From assembly GCA_040222875.1 (NCBI GenBank), contig JAVKCG010000005.1, positions 333,913 through 397,912 of the forward strand: a stretch of DNA of 64,000 nucleotides. The letters run 5' to 3'. Positions 35,055 through 41,992 of this stretch are shown here, piece by piece. Below the pieces are notes generated by a model, which searched no databases, had not been told where the DNA came from, and worked only from the letters and a program-made list of their open reading frames with translations. The stretch comes from JAJCYL01 sp040222875. Lineage in GTDB: Bacteria > Bacteroidota > Bacteroidia > Cytophagales > Cyclobacteriaceae. Within the stretch, counting starts at the first letter, position 1. Each line of letters opens with the position of its first letter. Position numbers and translations under genes: made by a program.

Positions 35055-37079
35055 TTGAACTACAAAGTGAACTATTGTTCCATCATACAGCTTAATTCCC
35101 TTAATTCAAAATCGTTAGCATTTACGGTGTTGGCGTTAATGATTATGGTTGCGACGTCCCCCTTGGCATTCGGTCAAAAAAGAACCCAGCCAATTGAAAT
35201 TGATTCAACGTTAATAAACGAACAGTTCAACTTATTTGATTTCAAAAACATCAACAAAATACCGTACTATGAAAATGACTCTAAACTTGCCAGAATTTTT
35301 AAGCTAGATCAGGCTGAACAGTGGGAACCGCTGTATAAAGAATTGAAGGCATATGTGAGCAGTTTCGGTATCAAGAATTTTTATACGGACACCTATCTCA
35401 TTTGGAAGCTGGCAAAATTGACGGAACTTTTCGGTGATCAGGAAGAAGCTAAATCATTGTATCGACTGGTTTTGAAGCATCATCAACAAGGCATCGACCT
35501 TCAGGAGATTGAGCTTTACTATGACTCATTAAACACCCAGGAAATTGAGTTATATGTGCCAATTGATTATTACTACGAATTAGTTGAATATCGAAAGGCC
35601 ATCGATACGCTGCAGCCACCCCGCGGGGTTTTGCTCAATATGGGTGGGAATATCAATTCACGTAAAGCAGATTATGGGCCTTCCCTCAGTGTTAATGACA
35701 ACACCCTGATCTTTACATCTAAAAGAAATGAGCGCACCCGCCACATGGAAACATTCAAAAACGAAGACTTATTCTTTAGCAAGAAAGACGGTCAGTTTTG
35801 GACTTTGAGTGAGGAAATGGAAGGGATCAATACCCCATTTAACGAGGGCAGTGCCCACCTAAGTAGAGATGGTAACACATTGTTCTTTTCAAGGTGCGAT
35901 TCACCTGATTCATACGGGGATTGCGATCTATTTATGGCTGAGATGCAGGAGGACAGCACATGGGGCAATGTTAAAAACCTGGGTTTAAATGTTAACAGCA
36001 TCGCCTGGGACTCACATCCGTCATTATCCCATACGGAGGATACACTGTATTTTGCTTCTGACCGTATTGGTGGCTTCGGGTTATCTGACATCTATTTCAC
36101 CTACAAACTAAAAGACGGGACTTGGGCAAATGCACAAAACATTGGCCCTGTAATGAACACCCGGCATAATGAAGTCAGCCCTTTTTATCATCCAATACAT
36201 GATATGATGTATTTCAGCTCCAATGGGCAGCTTTATGTTTTTGGGGAATATGACATCTATAAAACCTACAAATACAAAGACACCTGGACAGAGCCTAAGA
36301 ACATCGGCCCTCTTGTCAACGGCATTGGTAGTGAGTTCTATTTTACTATCGACTCAGAATCAGACCACCTTTTTTATGCCAGAACAGCCACCCGTGATTT
36401 GGATAAAATGGACTTGTACTCTTTCCCTATGCCGATGGAGGCCAAACCAGGTGCCCTCACTAGAATTAGTGGTTCATTAACTGATTCGCTCACCGGAAAA
36501 CCATTTAGTGGAATTGTTTCAATTATAGATGTGGATGATGGTGTGGAGGTAGCCCCAAAATACCTTAAATCAGATGGGAGCTTTGAGTTTGACCTCATAA
36601 ACAACAAAAACTATCTTCTTGTGATCCAGGGTGATGACTTTTTTAGGATTGAAGAAATGTTTTACCTCCAGGGGCCAACTCAATTTCATAAAGTCACCGA
36701 CCCGATCTCAAGCCGGGTAAAATTTGAATCAATCCAGTTTGAAAATGGTAAAGCTGATTTGCGCCCAGAGATGTTCGGTGATCTCAATAAGATTGTCAAT
36801 TTTATGTATGACAATCCTGATTTTCTATTGAGGATTTCCGGCCACACAGATTCATCAGGCAATGAAAATTTTAATGTTCAATTGTCAAAGCAAAGGGCTA
36901 AAAACATCAGGGATTACATTGTGCTTTTTGGTGATGTAGAGGCCTACCGAGTTACAGCTGATGGCTTCGGAAGCAGTAAGCCCCTTGTGCCAGAAAATAA
37001 TGCAGATGACCAGGCATTGAACCGACGAGTAGAGTTTGAAATCTATCGGCCAGCAATCGCGGATCCAGGGGATAGGTGA
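35055..37079 (+). CDS. PD40-propeller OmpA-family protein, PorE-like
   Basis: 674 residues. The start is a TTG; no in-frame ATG exists before residue 29, and the N-terminus is a plausible signal peptide ending SPLAFGQ. The order is a TPR-like helical region (60-190), a PD40 beta-propeller (about 195-470; SLSVNDNTLIFTSKR, LYFASDRIGGFGLSDIY), a carboxypeptidase-regulatory-like domain (about 475-550) and an OmpA peptidoglycan-binding domain (560-670; ISGHTDSSG, LSKQRA). This is the architecture described for T9SS protein PorE, and porQ lies about 3 kb away. Similar proteins are numerous in Bacteroidota, so PorE function is only likely. It is divergent from lon. Confidence 0.78.
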   Translation: MNYKVNYCSIIQLNSLNSKSLAFTVLALMIMVATSPLAFGQKRTQPIEIDSTLINEQFNLFDFKNINKIPYYENDSKLARIFKLDQAEQWEPLYKELKAYVSSFGIKNFYTDTYLIWKLAKLTELFGDQEEAKSLYRLVLKHHQQGIDLQEIELYYDSLNTQEIELYVPIDYYYELVEYRKAIDTLQPPRGVLLNMGGNINSRKADYGPSLSVNDNTLIFTSKRNERTRHMETFKNEDLFFSKKDGQFWTLSEEMEGINTPFNEGSAHLSRDGNTLFFSRCDSPDSYGDCDLFMAEMQEDSTWGNVKNLGLNVNSIAWDSHPSLSHTEDTLYFASDRIGGFGLSDIYFTYKLKDGTWANAQNIGPVMNTRHNEVSPFYHPIHDMMYFSSNGQLYVFGEYDIYKTYKYKDTWTEPKNIGPLVNGIGSEFYFTIDSESDHLFYARTATRDLDKMDLYSFPMPMEAKPGALTRISGSLTDSLTGKPFSGIVSIIDVDDGVEVAPKYLKSDGSFEFDLINNKNYLLVIQGDDFFRIEEMFYLQGPTQFHKVTDPISSRVKFESIQFENGKADLRPEMFGDLNKIVNFMYDNPDFLLRISGHTDSSGNENFNVQLSKQRAKNIRDYIVLFGDVEAYRVTADGFGSSKPLVPENNADDQALNRRVEFEIYRPAIADPGDR

Positions 37080-37086
37080 ATTATTC

Positions 37087-37156
37087 ACCCTTACTTTTGA
37101 TTATTAACCCTTACTTTGTATTCTATTCTAAATAGAAATTACCCTTACTTTGTATT
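37087..37156. repeat. Three direct repeats of ACCCTTACTTT(GTATT)
   Basis: Copies start at 37087 (11 bases matching), 37107 and 37141 (16 bases matching each other), spaced 20 and 34 bp apart. They lie in the 110-bp gap between two convergent genes, after the OmpA stop and after the CDGSH stop. They could bind a protein in array fashion or be slippage products; no T-run hairpin is present. Confidence 0.5.
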
Positions 37157-37189
37157 TTATAACTATTTGGATTGGATAAAATCTGGTTC

Positions 37190-37432
37190 TTAGTCTAATA
37201 GCCCTTTATGGCTACCATCGCAGAACGGTGCATTTTCTGTTTGCTTGCAAGTGCACCATGATCGCCTGCGGTCTTCATCCAGTTCTACTTTTAATGGCTC
37301 AAAAGATGACCCTTTATGAGAGCCGTCACAAAAGGGCTGGTTTTCACTCTTGCCACAGGCACACCAGTAATATGTGCCAGCTTCATACTCATCCACTATT
37401 GGTTTAGTGGCCGCAATTTCTCCTTTTGACAT
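37190..37432 (-). CDS. CDGSH iron-sulfur domain protein (double motif)
   Basis: 80 residues with two CDGSH-type sites, CACGKSENQPFCDGSHKG (about 24-41) and CTCKQTENAPFCDGSHKG (about 60-77). Each has three Cys and one His to hold a [2Fe-2S] cluster as in mitoNEET-type proteins. Both sets of ligands are complete. It starts 2 bp after the stop of the DUF2520 dehydrogenase-like gene, so the two are probably co-transcribed. The role is likely electron transfer, cluster transfer or redox sensing in the cytoplasm; the partner is unknown. Confidence 0.93.
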   Translation of the reverse strand: MSKGEIAATKPIVDEYEAGTYYWCACGKSENQPFCDGSHKGSSFEPLKVELDEDRRRSWCTCKQTENAPFCDGSHKGLLD

Positions 37433-37434
37433 GG

Positions 37435-38211
37435 TTACTTGTATTTATAATCAATGATACTTTGAGTTAGCATCTTATACAACTTCTGTAATTCCTCATT
37501 GTTTTCAAGAAGGGATATGTGTTTTTCAATAGTTTGGTAATCTTCCCTAGTGGCAGGGCCGGTCTGTGAGTTTATTGGGCCAATGTTCAGTGCCTTGGTG
37601 ATTGTTTCTTTCAAAAGGGGCACCAATAAATCGAACTCAACACCCTGCTGCCCCGCATAGTCCTGGGTGGCTACCAAAATATGATTTGTAAAATTATTGA
37701 CCATGACTGCGGCTACATGAATTTTCGATCTGATTTCTGATTCAGCTTGATGTACATTTTCAGATAGTGACGATCCCAATGCTGACAATACATTCATTCC
37801 TTCGTCAGAATTGGATTCAATTAGAAGGGGAACCTCTGCCAAATTCAACTGTCGCCCCTTGGTAAAAGTCTGCAAGGGATAGAACACCCCAATTGTTTCG
37901 GCAGCTGATAATTCCAAAACTTCCATGGCTACTGAACCCGAAGTATGTACCAAAATAGCCTCATCCGGTAAAACGATGTCTGAGCAAATAGACTCGATAG
38001 CGTTATCCGATACCGCTATTATAAATACATCTGACTTGCTATCATTGAAATCCAATGTTTCAGCAAACCTGGGATCATAAAGGTTGTTGCAAATCGCCTC
38101 GGCCTTTTCAATAGAGCGACCATAGACTTCACCAATGGAATGGCCAGCCTGCTCCAAAATTGGAGCAAGGTGGCTTGCTACATTGCCGGTGCCTATTAGG
38201 GTAATCCTCAT
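37435..38211 (-). CDS. Rossmann-fold/DUF2520 oxidoreductase-like protein
   Basis: 258 residues. The N-terminal NAD(P)-binding Rossmann domain has GTGNVASHLAP at residues 7-17 and resembles F420-dependent NADP reductases. The C-terminal helical domain is of the DUF2520 type (about 130-255, AAVMVNNFTNHIL). Related proteins are annotated as 6-phosphogluconate or ketopantoate reductase-like, but no catalytic Lys pattern lets me choose. It is followed 2 bp later by the CDGSH gene. The substrate is unknown. Confidence 0.82.
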   Translation of the reverse strand: MRITLIGTGNVASHLAPILEQAGHSIGEVYGRSIEKAEAICNNLYDPRFAETLDFNDSKSDVFIIAVSDNAIESICSDIVLPDEAILVHTSGSVAMEVLELSAAETIGVFYPLQTFTKGRQLNLAEVPLLIESNSDEGMNVLSALGSSLSENVHQAESEIRSKIHVAAVMVNNFTNHILVATQDYAGQQGVEFDLLVPLLKETITKALNIGPINSQTGPATREDYQTIEKHISLLENNEELQKLYKMLTQSIIDYKYK

Positions 38212-38263
38212 AATAAAAGCATTACCCCAAATATCAACTTTCGAGGGTTAATGTTAAACCCCT

Positions 38264-40501
38264 TTAAAACTTCAATTTCATGCCTAAGAGGAAATTGCGC
38301 CCTGCTTGTGGGTAATAGTAATTCTCTCTGACAGTATAACTGCCACCAAAATACCCGAACGTGTAACCGTTTGATTCGTACTCATGATCCAGCACATTGT
38401 TGATCAACAGATTGAAACTGATTTCGCTGATTAGCTTGGTTTTGAGGTTAAGTTCAAACTGCAAATCATTAACAAAATAGCCATCAATTTTTCGGTTGTC
38501 GCTTGACGTATTGTCAAGAAACTGCTCCCCAACATATTTAGAAAGCAAAGAGATTCTTAAGGCTTTTGCAGGATTAAATGACCAATTTGAAGCAGCAATC
38601 ACATTGGGTGAAAAAGAAATATCAGGGCTGTTAAACTGATTTTCGATAATGATGAAATCATCAAATGCTTCGCCGTAATCATAAAGGACTTCGGTAAAGC
38701 TGTCAATCTTATTCTGGCTAAAAGTGACGTTGCCTTCCCAATTAAGCTTGTCGGTAAGTTGCACACCACCGACCAACTCAATGCCTGTGCGGTGGCTCCT
38801 ATCCACATTAGTCCGGATGTTTGAACCTACATCGTTTAAAGCTCCGGTCAACACTAGTTGGTCATTGTAAGCCATGTGATAAAAATTGGCATTGAAAGTA
38901 AAGTTTTGACCCGTATAGCGGTAGCCAACTTCCAGGTCTTGTAACTGCTCACTTTTCGGCAAAGTTGGCGAGTCAACAAAATCGTTGCGGTCGGGTTCTC
39001 GGTTGCCAACTCCAAATGATGCATAAATGGATGAGTTGGCATTCATGGTATATGTGGCCCCAATTTTCGGATTGAAGAAAGCGTAATCATCACCAACAGC
39101 AATATTCCTCAAATCGCTATCTACCCCTTCAGTGAAGTAATCAACAGTTCGCAATTGCAAATCACCAAATAAATTGAACTTTTCGCTCACATCAACATTG
39201 ATTTTAAAGAAAGTATTGAAGTCTTTTTTGGTGCCCACGTTGTCATAATATCTGTCCCTGATTTCGCTATCAGATGCAAATTCAGCCCAAATTATTTCTC
39301 CAAAATGATCGCCAGAATAATAGTGATAGCCGCCTCCCAAAATCGCATTCACTTTTCGGGTACCATAATTTACTCCGTAAGTGAAGCCATAAAAGTCATT
39401 GTCAAGCCACCTTCGCCTGATAATGTCAGATTCCTCCACGGTTTCAGAACCGATGGTTACCGGCTGCAAGCCGTAATCACTCAGATCATCATCGTCTCGA
39501 AATTGCTCAAAATAGCCTCGCCCATAAGTGTAATGACCACTAAGATTAAAAGACCAATTAGTGTTTATCGCATGATTGAAGTGCAACTGATAATGGTCCT
39601 GGTTGTAATTATCAACCTCGTTTTCATAAGTATACCAATTAAAAGTGCGGCCTGAATTGCGAATGTTTTCGGCTTCTAAATCATTCAAACCATTGTTGCC
39701 AATTACCTCCTCAATGCCGTCAGCATCATTTTCAAGGACAGCCTGTGGTGTGCCATACCATGATTGATAGGTCACCTCTTTACCACCAAAAACCAATGCT
39801 TTAATGGTTGTTTTGTTCCCGATGTACGACCCCGACATAAAATAAGATTGGAGGTCGGATGAGGCCCTGTCGATATAACCGTCTGAGGCAATTTTAGCCA
39901 GCTTGCCTTCAAACGCCCACTTGTTATCAATCAGGCCTGAATTGACGATTAAGTTGTGCCGCCTTGTGCCAAAAGAGCCTACAGAATTGTTCACCTCCGC
40001 AAATGGCTCTAATGAGGGCTTGTTAGTTTCAATATTAACCGTTGCACCGAAGGCACCGGCTCCGTTGGTCGAAGTGCCCAGGCCTCGCTGCACCTGTATC
40101 GAGTTGACGGCGCTGGCAAAATCTGGCATATTCACCCAAAAAGTTCCCTGCGATTCCGCGTCATTATACGGGATGCCATTGATGGTAATGTTCACCCTGG
40201 TGGCGTCGCTACCCCTGATCCTGAGGCCAGTATAGCCTACCCCGGCACCGGCATCTGAAGTGGTAACCAAAGAAGGAGTCATCCTTAGCATATAAGGCAT
40301 GTCTTGCCCCAAATTAAGTTCTTCGATCTTGCTTTTATCGAGGTTTTGATAAGCAACCGGGGTTTTATCCCCAGCCCTTGTTGTTGAGACAATCACCTCT
40401 TCAAGGTTGATCACCTTCATAGAATCTTGCTCCTGTTGTGTTTGGGCAAATAATGCAAAACACATCATAATAGATGTGATTGTTAACAATAAAATTTTCA
40501 T
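38264..40501 (-). CDS. TonB-dependent outer membrane receptor, predicted thiamine/TPP uptake
   Basis: 745 residues from the ATG at 40501, which gives a signal peptide (MKILLLTITSIMMCFALFAQ). A plug domain (about 45-165; LRIRGSDATRVNITINGIPY) is followed by a 22-strand barrel that ends in the aromatic-terminated strand FLLGMKLKF. There is no SusC-like carboxypeptidase-regulatory domain. A TPP riboswitch and a near-perfect promoter lie directly upstream, so expression should fall when thiamine pyrophosphate is plentiful. This strongly suggests uptake of thiamine, its phosphates or a precursor. The NadR-like kinase is immediately upstream on the same strand, and the PnuC/PnuT transporter is beyond the island. 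Confidence 0.92.
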   Translation of the reverse strand: MKILLLTITSIMMCFALFAQTQQEQDSMKVINLEEVIVSTTRAGDKTPVAYQNLDKSKIEELNLGQDMPYMLRMTPSLVTTSDAGAGVGYTGLRIRGSDATRVNITINGIPYNDAESQGTFWVNMPDFASAVNSIQVQRGLGTSTNGAGAFGATVNIETNKPSLEPFAEVNNSVGSFGTRRHNLIVNSGLIDNKWAFEGKLAKIASDGYIDRASSDLQSYFMSGSYIGNKTTIKALVFGGKEVTYQSWYGTPQAVLENDADGIEEVIGNNGLNDLEAENIRNSGRTFNWYTYENEVDNYNQDHYQLHFNHAINTNWSFNLSGHYTYGRGYFEQFRDDDDLSDYGLQPVTIGSETVEESDIIRRRWLDNDFYGFTYGVNYGTRKVNAILGGGYHYYSGDHFGEIIWAEFASDSEIRDRYYDNVGTKKDFNTFFKINVDVSEKFNLFGDLQLRTVDYFTEGVDSDLRNIAVGDDYAFFNPKIGATYTMNANSSIYASFGVGNREPDRNDFVDSPTLPKSEQLQDLEVGYRYTGQNFTFNANFYHMAYNDQLVLTGALNDVGSNIRTNVDRSHRTGIELVGGVQLTDKLNWEGNVTFSQNKIDSFTEVLYDYGEAFDDFIIIENQFNSPDISFSPNVIAASNWSFNPAKALRISLLSKYVGEQFLDNTSSDNRKIDGYFVNDLQFELNLKTKLISEISFNLLINNVLDHEYESNGYTFGYFGGSYTVRENYYYPQAGRNFLLGMKLKF

Positions 40502-40568
40502 CTGAACAACTATTTTAAATTCAACAAAACAAAAGCCCAAGGGGTAAACTTCTGTGTTTCTGCTTTGC

Positions 40569-40668
40569 TGTCATATTCCCTGCGCCGGCATTACCCGTAT
40601 CAGGTTCAATGGGTGTAATCTCAGCCTGTCTTTAATTCCTGCCTCAGCGGGAAAAAGGCACCCCTTAT
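40569..40668 (-). ncRNA. TPP riboswitch (THI element)
   Basis: On the minus strand the conserved blocks appear in order: GGGGTGCC, CTGAGA followed by ACACCC, GAACCTGATACGGGTAATG, then CCGGCGCAGGGAA. These are the TPP-binding aptamer core (THI box). A moderately long extra stem fills the first arm. The receptor ATG is 68 nt beyond the 3' end. Downstream ACCCCTT (minus strand, 40545-40539) can pair perfectly with AAGGGGT (40666-40660) at the start of the aptamer, giving a candidate switching helix. Confidence 0.95.
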
Positions 40669-40674
40669 TGAGCT

Positions 40675-40705
40675 CAAAGTTATTGCTATGCTAAGTAATT
40701 CCAAA
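40675..40705 (-). promoter_or_regulatory. Promoter of the TPP riboswitch/receptor transcript
   Basis: On the minus strand, TTTG (40705-40702), a 19-bp spacer, then TAACTTTG (40682-40675): an exact match to the Bacteroidota consensus TTTG-N19-TAnnTTTG. Transcription would start at about 40670, right at the aptamer start. The -33 element overlaps the end of the kinase gene, so the receptor has its own promoter. Confidence 0.75.
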
Positions 40706-41212
40706 TCTGGAGAGCGCATTGATGGCACATTGAAGTCTTGCCTCACCTTCGCCGGAAACCACCCCATACGGCAAACCAAGTCTTTCAAGTGACTTTATGT
40801 AGAAATCAAAAAGCTCATCTCTGTCTTCAGGATTTTCCCGTAGCGGGTCAGGCTCCCAGGGCAGGTCAGGTTTTGCCAATAAGTAAAAATCAGAAGCGAA
40901 TTTCATGATCTGCACATTGATGCGTTCATCACATGAGCCATATTTGTAATCACTCCATACTTTGATTTCCAGGATGTCAGTATCACAAATAATTAATTCT
41001 GGATTTTGATTAATTGCCTCTTCTTCTGCAATTAACTGACCGTCTGCTATAGCGATTAAATCCTCTTTAGCATAAGGCCTACCCAGGTTTTCAAGGAATT
41101 TCCTGGCATATTCTTTTACAAGAATTGAATCCGAAAAATGACTGGATAGCTGTTCGGCTAAAACAGATTTACCGCTGGATTCTGGTCCTACTATGGCGAT
41201 TTTATGGGGCAT
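40691..41212 (-). CDS. NadR-like P-loop kinase, predicted thiamine (or nicotinamide riboside) kinase
   Basis: 173 residues from the ATG at 41212 (MPHKIAIVGPESSGKS). A longer frame upstream has a hydrophobic, non-homologous extension and is rejected. Walker A GPESSGKS is at residues 9-16; VKEYARKF and CDTDILEIKVW match the kinase domain of NadR (AAA_28 type). There is no nucleotidylyltransferase domain. In Bacteroidota such proteins sit next to PnuC-family transporters and trap the imported vitamin by phosphorylation. Here a TPP-controlled receptor is adjacent, so thiamine is the best guess. It is divergent from the island regulator, 62 bp between starts. Confidence 0.8.
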   Translation of the reverse strand: MPHKIAIVGPESSGKSVLAEQLSSHFSDSILVKEYARKFLENLGRPYAKEDLIAIADGQLIAEEEAINQNPELIICDTDILEIKVWSDYKYGSCDERINVQIMKFASDFYLLAKPDLPWEPDPLRENPEDRDELFDFYIKSLERLGLPYGVVSGEGEARLQCAINALSRFGIT

Positions 41213-41226
41213 TACAGTTTTAAAGG

Positions 41227-41253
41227 TTTCACTTAGTGAAAGTGATACTTTTG
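41227..41253 (+). promoter_or_regulatory. Promoter with palindromic operator for the XRE regulator
   Basis: The perfect dyad TTTCACTTAGTGAAA (7-bp arms, one-base centre, 41227-41241) sits just upstream of an exact -7 element TACTTTTG (41246-41253). No good -33 TTTG is seen. Placing a dyad in the spacer is typical for autorepression by a dimeric HTH protein, most simply the XRE protein that starts at 41275. Confidence 0.55.
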
Positions 41254-41274
41254 TTATAATCTTAAAAATCAAGA

Positions 41275-41586
41275 ATGAGTTTGAGCAAAAAAAGAAATAA
41301 CACAAAAACACTTGATCAATTTAAGGATGAGCATTTTGGTAAGATTGGCACTCCAAATCGGGATGAGTTGGAGGCAGGGTTTAAGGATTTTAAATTAGGT
41401 GCCTTGATACATGAGGCCAGGTTAGAAAAAGGCCTTACTCAAGCTCAATTGGCTGAAAAATCTGGAACTACCAAATCATATATTTCTAAAATTGAGAATA
41501 ACCTTAAAGAAACCCGCTTGTCAACTCTAAAGAAAATTGTAGAACTGGGTTTGGATGGTCAGGTTGAGTTGTCGATTAAGCTTTAA
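41275..41586 (+). CDS. XRE-family HTH regulator, HigA-like orphan antitoxin
   Basis: 103 residues. The N-terminal 40 residues (LDQFKDEHFGKIGTPNRDEL) are typical of Bacteroidota HigA-like antitoxins that follow a RelE/HigB toxin. A Cro/C1-type HTH follows (about 43-95; LTQAQLAEKSGTTKSYISKI). No toxin gene is upstream; the next gene there is the divergent kinase. It probably represses itself through the dyad in its promoter. It is first of four co-directional genes of the island. Confidence 0.88.
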   Translation: MSLSKKRNNTKTLDQFKDEHFGKIGTPNRDELEAGFKDFKLGALIHEARLEKGLTQAQLAEKSGTTKSYISKIENNLKETRLSTLKKIVELGLDGQVELSIKL

Positions 41587-41623
41587 GCGAGGTCAATAAA
41601 TGTAAAAATCAAAATTGGTTGCA

Positions 41624-41896
41624 ATGAAATCTTTAACCCTAAGAAACATACCGGACACTTTGCTTGAAAAAATAAAGGATAAAGCCAGAGAAGAGCATCG
41701 TACACTTAACGATGAAATCTTAAGATGTCTTGAGAAAGAATATGACGACGACAAATGGGAAACAATCAACGGGAAAAGGGTTAACCAAGAGGAACGGATA
41801 AGAAATTTAAAGAATCTTGCTGGAATTTGGAAAGATAAACCGGAGCTAGTTAAAACCATGCTTGAGGTGGTTGCTTCGAGAAGATCTTCTACTTGA
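41624..41896 (+). CDS. Ribbon-helix-helix protein, FitA/Arc-like orphan antitoxin
   Basis: 90 residues from the ATG at 41624, preferred to the TTG three codons upstream. The N-terminal ribbon-helix-helix (MKSLTLRNIPDTLLEKIKDK, then EEHRTLNDEILRCLE) matches FitA/VapB-type antitoxins, and the charged C-terminal tail is typical of the toxin-binding region. The usual PIN-domain toxin does not follow: 96 bp of unassigned sequence leads into the helicase gene. It could have been recruited as a regulator of the island. Confidence 0.75.
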   Translation: MKSLTLRNIPDTLLEKIKDKAREEHRTLNDEILRCLEKEYDDDKWETINGKRVNQEERIRNLKNLAGIWKDKPELVKTMLEVVASRRSST

Positions 41897-41992
41897 ATTT
41901 GTTTGAAAATCTCTGTTTGAAAACAGGAAGTGGTCTGAATTTGGAAGACTGGGATATAATATTTGAGATACCCTTGTATCTATCAATATCAA

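Noticed and set aside
41897..41992. Possible PIN-domain toxin remnant after the RHH antitoxin-like gene
   Set aside because: A short open stretch reading LNLEDWDIIFEIP exists but shows no PIN motif such as the N-terminal Asp-Thr; too little to call a pseudogene.
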